From Uloborus plumipes (Eukaryota > Arthropoda > Arachnida > Araneae > Uloboridae), in the NCBI GenBank assembly GCA_038373865.1, contig JAXGGA010001082.1, positions 106,451-170,450 of the forward strand: a stretch of DNA of 64,000 nucleotides, read 5' to 3'. Shown here piece by piece: positions 58,460-64,000 of the stretch. The notes beneath the pieces are model-generated. The model made no database searches and was not told the origin of the DNA. It worked only from the letters and a program-made list of their open reading frames with translations. The position numbers were made by a program, and so were the translations under genes. Numbering within the stretch: position 1 is the stretch's first letter; the number at the start of each line of letters is the position of its first letter.

Positions 58460-58790
58460 CTCTGAATAAGAGATAAATGCACGTTCTTTACAAGTGTAAA
58501 ATATATTTAATATTATTATTAACACTAAAGGCTAACCTATATTACGCGTTGATGTGCTTCAGTTGTTTGTAAGCAACTCTGAATAAAAGATAAAATTCAC
58601 GTTATTTGCAAATATAAAAGTAATATATTTAATACTATTATTAATGCTAAAGGCTAAACTATATTACATGTTCATGTATCATAAGTGCATGTAAACTTAG
58701 CGGATACTTAATAGTTTTGAAAATAAAAGAGAAATTAGTTAGAGTATCATGAAATATAGTTTAACCTTTAGTATTAATGAGAGAGTTATT
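58280..58790 (+). repeat. Dispersed repeat R1, copy e, with (TATG)n expansion
   Basis: Starts TTTAATACGCTTTTATTAG and CACATGTGGG, then (TTTG)n and about 20 copies of TATG (58375-58457), then AACTCTGAATAAGAGATAAA and two internal units. This is the longest microsatellite expansion among the copies. Confidence 0.75.
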
Positions 58791-59407
58791 TTCAATGTGA
58801 TGAACTCTAAAAGAGCATTTTTTAGTTTTTTTAAGCTATAATTTGATCATTTATTAGTTTAGTGTGAATTTACAGAAATTTAATGCAACTTCAATATCAT
58901 TGGATTCAAAATTTTTGGACAACTAACCAATTTGATTCTAAAGGTGTTATTTTGATAAAGGGAAGATTTAAGACTTAACTCATGCATACTATTAAATCTG
59001 CAATGAACTGTTTCTTTGCTGAAAGAAAGATTTATCCTTATTGGAGATTTTATTTCATGTTTTTCTTGAATATAGGGTAAGTGCTCCAGTAGTCGGCCAT
59101 TTAAGAGATATTTTGTTAATCTTGATTAACCTAGAGCTTCCAGTTATCAATGCAGCAGCAAAAACATCGTAAAACTTTAGAATGTACCTTTGTGATTCTC
59201 ATTAACCAAGTTGTTTTAGAAATTTAAAAAAAAACATATAGATTAAAATCCAAGCTGTTATCAATACTAGTAAATGCTCCAGTAGTCGGCCACTGAAATA
59301 CAGTGCTCGGCTACGTTGAACCCAGTAGTCGGTCATTTCGTTGTTGCCAATCTTATGAGATTTGAGTGAATTAATTTAAACAAAATTTAACGTGGAATAT
59401 ATATCTA

Positions 59408-59794
59408 CTAGCTGCCAGGGCAGCTAGATTAGCTTCCTGCGGCATGTTGATGCATAACGTCCCCCCTCTCTAACTTTTACCTCATTCTGAAGTTATAATT
59501 ATTTGATATAATTTAATGTTCATTCGATTTCAAGATATACCACGCACGTGGCCCGGCGTTGCACGGGCACTTCGTGCCCTGAAAGTAGTGAGAAAAAAAT
59601 TTAAAGAAACTACTCCCCGCCAAGGCGGCTCGCTTACAGGCGCTTCACGCCTTTATTTTTTTCCTATATAAAAAAAAATCATTCGAATTATTGAGATGCT
59701 TCACGCCTTCAAGATGGTGAGGAAAGTTTCAGTAAGTTCAGCTCGCTCAAAGGAAAAAAGCAGACATAGATACTCAGTTTTTAATATAAGTAGA
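59408..59794 (-). mobile_element. 387-bp Helitron
   Basis: On the minus strand starts TCTACTTATATTAAAAACTG preceded by host A and ends with a hairpin (CTAGCTGCCCTGGCAG) and CTAG followed by host T. Interior with CACGCACGTGGCCCGGCG and GCACGGGCACTTCGTGCC. No coding. Confidence 0.75.
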
Positions 59795-59835
59795 TGGCTC
59801 TTCAACAAATAAATGTTTCAAAATATTACCAGTAG

Positions 59836-60229
59836 CTAGCGATAAAAATTCTACGTAAGTGGCCCGCTTATGAGTTTCGTGTTTGAATTAGTTAAGCCTT
59901 CATTCAAAATTCTCATTATCATTTTTATTACTGTTTCATGGCAACCACGTTTTGCAATGCAAAAATGGATTTCATATTTAATCATTTATTAGGCTTAATC
60001 GCTTTAAATTTGACTACTTATTGATTGATATCTTCGCTAATTAAAATCGTATAATTATATAAATTGAAACTAATGAAGCTTGAAAAATTACCTATCTATC
60101 GGTACCTGGTTCGACTTTCAGTTCATTGGCGTTCAGGAGAAATAAGCGAGACATAGAAAGATAGAAAGAAAGATAGAAAGAAAGATAGAAAGATAGTTAG
60201 AAAGATACTCAGTTTTTAATATAAGTAGA
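59836..60229 (-). mobile_element. Second small Helitron, same family
   Basis: The 5' end TCTACTTATATTAAAAACTG (60229, preceded by host A) is identical to its neighbour. The 3' side carries TAGCTAGCG at about 59834 but the following base is not T, so this terminus is uncertain. It includes a (CTTTCTAT)n microsatellite at 60150-60205 just inside the 5' end. Confidence 0.55.
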
Positions 60230-60310
60230 TTGGCGCCGCAGAGCGATAACTGTCGAATATATTCGCCAAGCGCGCTAATACTCCCAAAGACTCGCCATAG
60301 AACTTTTTTA

Positions 60311-61397
60311 CTTTCTTCTATATCTAATATATAGAAGAAAGTATTGGTTTCGTGAAAATTTTCGAATGTCGAATTTTGACGGATTTGCACGTTTTGAGGT
60401 GCACTGAGTCCATTTCGACCATTTTTGGAAAATGTCTGTCTGTGTGTGTGTGTGTGTGTGTGTGTCTGTCTGTGTGTGAGTCTGTATGTGTGTGACCAGT
60501 TTTTGTGGCCGCGCTAGAGCAAAAACTACTGCATGAAATCGAACAAAAATTTTTGCACATATGTACCACCATGTGAACTGGTGCACCTGACTATGTTTAG
60601 CGAATTCCTCCAAGGGGGGTGGAGCAATCGCACGTGTTCTGCGCGGGAGTGAGTGCTATATCTCAGGAAGTGACCAGCGGAATCAAACGAAAATTGGTCC
60701 ATAGGTAGACCCTACTGAGTACAGGTGCTGATTCAATTTGTTTGTCAATATCTCCAAGGGGGGTGGAGCAATCGCACGTGTTCTGCGCGGGGGTGATTGC
60801 TATATCTCAGGAAGTAACCGGCGGAATCAAACGAAAATTGGTCCATAGGTAGACCCTACTGAGTACAGGTGCTGATTCAATTTGTTTGTCAATATCTCCA
60901 AAGGGGTGGAGCAATCAAAAGTGCTTATTTTGTCATTGCACCTACTGTATCTCGGGAAATATTGCTGCGATTTGAATGAAATTTGGAATAACACTAACTC
61001 AATATGGAAGCTAGCATCGATTAAATTTTGTCGCCAATCGCCCCAGGGGGAGGATGCTGTGATCTTTGCGCTTAGTCAACAATGCGAAAAATTAATTCAT
61101 TAAAAAATCGCTTTCACGCTATTTAATTATCAAAACAGCTGAAAACTTTCAATGATTTGAAATTTTTAACTGTTGCCAATTTCTTTTTACTAACAAATAA
61201 AATGTTTGCAATTTATCTAAACAAGGCTTTTGCAATGATTTCCAATTTCGCTCGTTGATTCTGAATTTGCAGGGTTATTACGATAATTGGGAAATTGTAA
61301 CTGTCTCCAATTACTCGGGCGAGTACGTATTTTATTTTGTAACTGGAATTCATAAGATAGATATAGAAGAAAGTTTCGTGACGGCCACGACAGCTAG
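60311..61397 (+). mobile_element. Helitron/Helentron-like element with duplicated segment
   Basis: Starts with a perfect 13-bp-arm hairpin (CTTTCTTCTATAT and ATATAGAAGAAAG) and ends GACGGCCACGACAGCTAG then TTT. The motif ATATAGAAGAAAGT returns at the 3' end. A (TG)n tract lies at 60437-60480. A segment of about 144 bp (CTCCAAGGGGGGTGGAGCAA, GTCCATAGGTAGACCCTACT) is tandemly duplicated at 60608-60895, with a third diverged start at 60896. The short terminal inverted motifs and 5' hairpin suggest the Helentron branch. No coding. Confidence 0.55.
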
Positions 61398-61538
61398 TTT
61401 AAATTAAGTCCTCGGTTCGCTAAGTTGGGCGTCGCAATATTGTAGTTTCGTTTTGTTTTCGTAATTGTAGTGCACTTTAGAACTGAGTGGATATATCCCC
61501 ATTTCGTTATTATGAAGATAGTAATTCGTTAATAAATA

Positions 61539-62504
61539 GGGTCAGGTGGGGGAAAGTGGGTCTATGGGGGAAAGTGGGGCTATTTTGAAAAACACCCATT
61601 TTCTCTTTTCTAATTTAAATATTTTGTTAATCCTTTTTTAAAGACATAAATTGAGATGGTAACGAATACTTTTATGTTAGTTTTAGAACGTTCTAAGCAA
61701 ATTAAATGCTTACAAAGCGTTTTTTTTATGGTCATTGAATGTGATATGTAAGAGTTAGGTGTTTATTAACTTTCCTCTAGAACCATTATTCATAGGCAAA
61801 TGCTACTAATTTTGGTATAGACTTGTACTAGAACATCTAAGGATCAGCTCTATATAACAAAATAAAAAATAAGTTTATAATACTATTTATTATGAGGTGT
61901 TTTCTGAGGTGGGGTAAAGTGGGTCTATGGCCAAACTTTCCTGAGGGTTTACGATTAAGTCACACATTATCGCCAATTATCACAATTTTTCGCCAAATTT
62001 GGCGAAAAATCACCAAGTGTCGCCAAGTTTGGCGACATTTGGCGCGTTATCGAACACATTAGAATTCTAGAATTTTTCAGTGTTGTGAATGATAGTAAAA
62101 AGAATAAAACTGACGACATTGTTTCATTCATTACATAACATCTAAAAAAGGTATTTTCAGTGCATTTGTACCTTTAAATGAAATTAAGGTATTTTAATTT
62201 CATTGTATATTTATGTCAAAGTCAATATTTACACATTTTTATTAAAATTTACACTAATTTCTGAACTAGCCCCACTTTCCCCCACCATGGGGGAAAGTGG
62301 GGCTATCAACACATGATGTTTTAACTGTTTTAGTGAGAGAAAATAATCTAACAAAATAAAATGGTTCTGCCTTATACTTAATCTATATGAACCCAATGTA
62401 TATAAAATGCATCAAAAGTTTCCTTAAAATCAACTTAATAATGTGAATTTGAGACCGTTTCTAAAAAAAGCTCGATTTTAGCCCCACTTTCCCCCACCTG
62501 ACCC
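61539..62504. mobile_element. GGGTCAGGTGGGGGAAAG element
   Basis: Inverted ends of at least 21 bp, GGGTCAGGTGGGGGAAAGTG, flanked by TA (61537-61538, 62505-62506). The subterminal phrase GGGGAAAGTGGGGCTA occurs five or more times in both orientations (61559, 61905, 62270, 62287). Interior at 61960-62050 has GGCGAAAAAT/CGCCAA motifs. No coding. GGGT tip and TA flank are like the larger 59075 element around it. Confidence 0.75.
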
Positions 62505-62506
62505 TA

Positions 62507-63030
62507 AGTTACGTTGTCATTCGCCTCTTCGTTGAACACCATCGCTTCATTACAGTACAGTTCATTTTGATGCATCGAAATAAAATGTCTCGGTGAATAG
62601 ATTCGCAATTTATCGCTCTAAGCCCCAACACTATTAGAATGAAAATTTAATCTTTTTTGAAGTATTAAAAATCGTCTGAGCAATAATAAAGAAACAAAGT
62701 ATAAAATAAAATGATTAAAATCTCTTATTGCGACATCTTTTGTCAATCGTCTGCAAAGTGAAGCTTATATTTATTAATGCAGAGATGTCGAATTTAAACG
62801 CCATTGCTATATTTCGAAGAAAGTGAACAGATGACTGAATGTAGACCTGACATGGCCGACTATAGGAAACGCAGAGCAAATCTATACCTAGTAGCCGGCC
62901 ACCCCTTTACAAAACAATTGAACCAAAGAACAAGTTTGTTTTTTCATTGAAACATTATGTTATGTACTCCATTACAATAAAATTTACTCAAATGAACAGT
63001 AAAATGAAAATAAGAAGAATACTTACCATT
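62507..63030. other. Interior of the 59075 element, non-coding
   Basis: AT-rich; contains two diverged subterminal GGCCGACTA/GTAGCCGGCCA motifs. No gene. Confidence 0.5.
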
Positions 63031-63034
63031 TAAC

Positions 63035-63595
63035 CCTCGTGGGTTCCTTGGGGTCATATGTGACCCCAATGCAATTTCTGTTTAATATATTTTGTTAATC
63101 AACCATTTGTTTTTAATGGCATTTTGTGGCTTTTATTCCTCTAGTTTTCTATTCAAAATAATGCTATTATTGTGTTTTATTTTTCCCGAATTGCATTTTT
63201 TGCACATAAGACCCTTGGGGTCACTTCCCCAGAAGGCCAAAAAAAGAGGACGTTGCAACTTTTGTCCAAAAGAACTGGACAGAAATTGCATTGAAAAATG
63301 TCATAAGTGTTTGAAATTCACTTGCAAAAATCATGTTTTTTCAGGTCTGTAACAGATGTAAATAAATCTACAGTTATTGTAAGTTTTGCTCTAAAATTAT
63401 AATTTTAATTCATAAGCTAAATTTTACTTTAATTGTATCTTTTTATTTTTTGTTTTTTTAGCATTAAAAAGTGTGTGAACTTAAATAATGCATGTAACAT
63501 TCAATAATTATAATGAATTAATTAAAGGAAGCATTGGGGTCGTTTATGACCCCAAGGGTCTTGAGTGTAACTGAAATGGGAGGGACCCACGAGGG
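63035..63595 (+). mobile_element. piggyBac-type deletion derivative
   Basis: Flanked by TTAA on both sides (63031-63034, 63596-63599). Tips CCCTCGTGGGTTCC and its inverted GGGACCCACGAGGG, followed by inverted TTGGGGTCATATGTGACCCC motifs. TTAA duplication and CCC tip are diagnostic of piggyBac. It retains only the end of the transposase gene, so it is an internally deleted copy. Confidence 0.88.
63225..63352 (+). pseudogene. piggyBac C-terminal cysteine-rich domain remnant
   Basis: Reads LPQKAKKRGRCNFCPKELDR then a CxxxCxxC cluster, KFTCKNH and a stop after VFSGL. Cysteine spacing and position near the 3' end match the C-terminal zinc-binding domain by which piggyBac transposases grip their ends. 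The catalytic core is absent. The open frame extends upstream to an ATG at 63092, but that part is AT-rich hydrophobic sequence with no family resemblance. Confidence 0.75.
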
Positions 63596-63845
63596 TTAAG
63601 AAAGACGTGTCCGCTTAACAAAAAAGAAAGCAGAATCGCAAACTAGGATGACGACCACAGTATTTAAAATAAAATGACTCAGTACTTATTCAAGAAAAGT
63701 ATCCAAAACGTAACTGTCATTGGTTGATACTTGGGAATAGGTAAGTTAATGCGTGAATGCTTAATATCCGAATTTGAATTAAAAATATACTATTTATGAG
63801 CAGTTTTATGTCATTGTGGCCGACTACTGGAGCACTTACCCTATA

Positions 63846-64000
63846 CAGCGGAACCTCGACTTTACGTAACCCGTTTCTTACGTTATCCCACTTCTGACCT
63901 CATACTCTGTTGGCCCTAGCAAAAGGTTAAACTGACAATGTTAAAAGATTCCGAATTTTACGTTTAACTTTTCCATAAGGTCTGCTTAATACGTTTTTCG
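63846..64000 (+). mobile_element. Start of a Tigger-like element, cut by window end
   Basis: Preceded by TA and starting CAGCGGAACCTCGACTTTAC, followed by GTAACCCGTTTCTTACGTTA-type repeats of TTACG. The form is typical of pogo/Tigger ends; the other end lies outside the window. Confidence 0.55.

Larger units (their letters stand above)
59075..63841. mobile_element. 4.8-kb GGGTAAGTGCTCCAG element
   Basis: Perfect 25-bp terminal inverted repeat GGGTAAGTGCTCCAGTAGTC onward, with TATA on both sides (59071-59074, 63842-63845), so the duplication is TA or TATA. Subterminal AGTAGTCGG(C/T)CA motifs recur at about 59278, 59325, 62850 and 62890. The interior has no transposase and is filled by two small Helitrons, a Helitron-like element, a GGGTCAGG element and a piggyBac derivative. 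Superfamily unresolved. Confidence 0.8.

Noticed and set aside
58286..58525. Frame of repeated THIHTYI residues
   Set aside because: Translation of the (TATG)n tract in R1.
60308..60613. Frames with TH/TD dipeptide runs
   Set aside because: Direct translation of a (TG)n microsatellite within a Helitron-like element.

Overview
The window is repeat-dominated, AT-rich DNA from an animal nucleus. The transposon families (HARBI1-type Harbinger, Tc1-like, hAT, piggyBac, Helitron, pogo/Tigger-type MITEs), the spliced transposase genes and the near absence of host exons suggest a large arthropod genome, possibly a spider or another chelicerate. That assignment is inference. I found no rRNA, tRNA, CRISPR or bacterial-type operon.

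Layout. 1-9.5 kb: a dispersed repeat (R1) cut by two elements with perfect 8-bp target duplications (1700-4257 and 4499-5612), then a minus-strand Helitron and two nested palindromic elements. 11.7-14.5 kb: a 2.8-kb long-armed foldback. 14.6-16.9 kb: another R1 copy, small MITEs and a possible signal-peptide first exon at 15543. 16.9-30.5 kb: a long-armed foldback that carries a transposase relic and was later opened by a complete 10.8-kb PIF/Harbinger element. That element holds both of its genes: a three-exon HARBI1-type nuclease on + and a multi-exon Myb/SANT-like protein on -. 30.5-33.1 kb: a second foldback with the same 8-bp target, GTATGCAT. 33-38 kb: MITEs and a decayed Tc1-like element. 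38.5-43.5 kb: a Harbinger remnant opened by a Helitron, then a Tc1-like element with an intact 348-aa transposase. 44.8-51.9 kb: head-to-tail Helitrons; the middle one carries a 3.6-kb insert whose core is a 2.1-kb orientation-switching array of palindromic ~87-bp units. 52-57.6 kb: MITEs, including a Harbinger-type cluster, and more Helitron copies. 59.1-63.8 kb: a 4.8-kb terminal-inverted-repeat element filled with Helitrons, a GGGTCAGG element and a piggyBac derivative.

How the parts work together: each autonomous element supplies its own machinery. The Harbinger pair acts together, with the Myb-like protein typically needed for nuclear import and DNA recognition and the nuclease for cutting. 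The MITEs depend on enzymes encoded elsewhere. The nesting gives relative ages. For example, comparing the two arms of the 16.9-30.5 kb foldback recovers the empty Harbinger site and its TAA duplication. The strongest candidates for something undescribed are the long foldback families with 8-bp or 4-bp target duplications and the palindromic array inside the tandem Helitrons.
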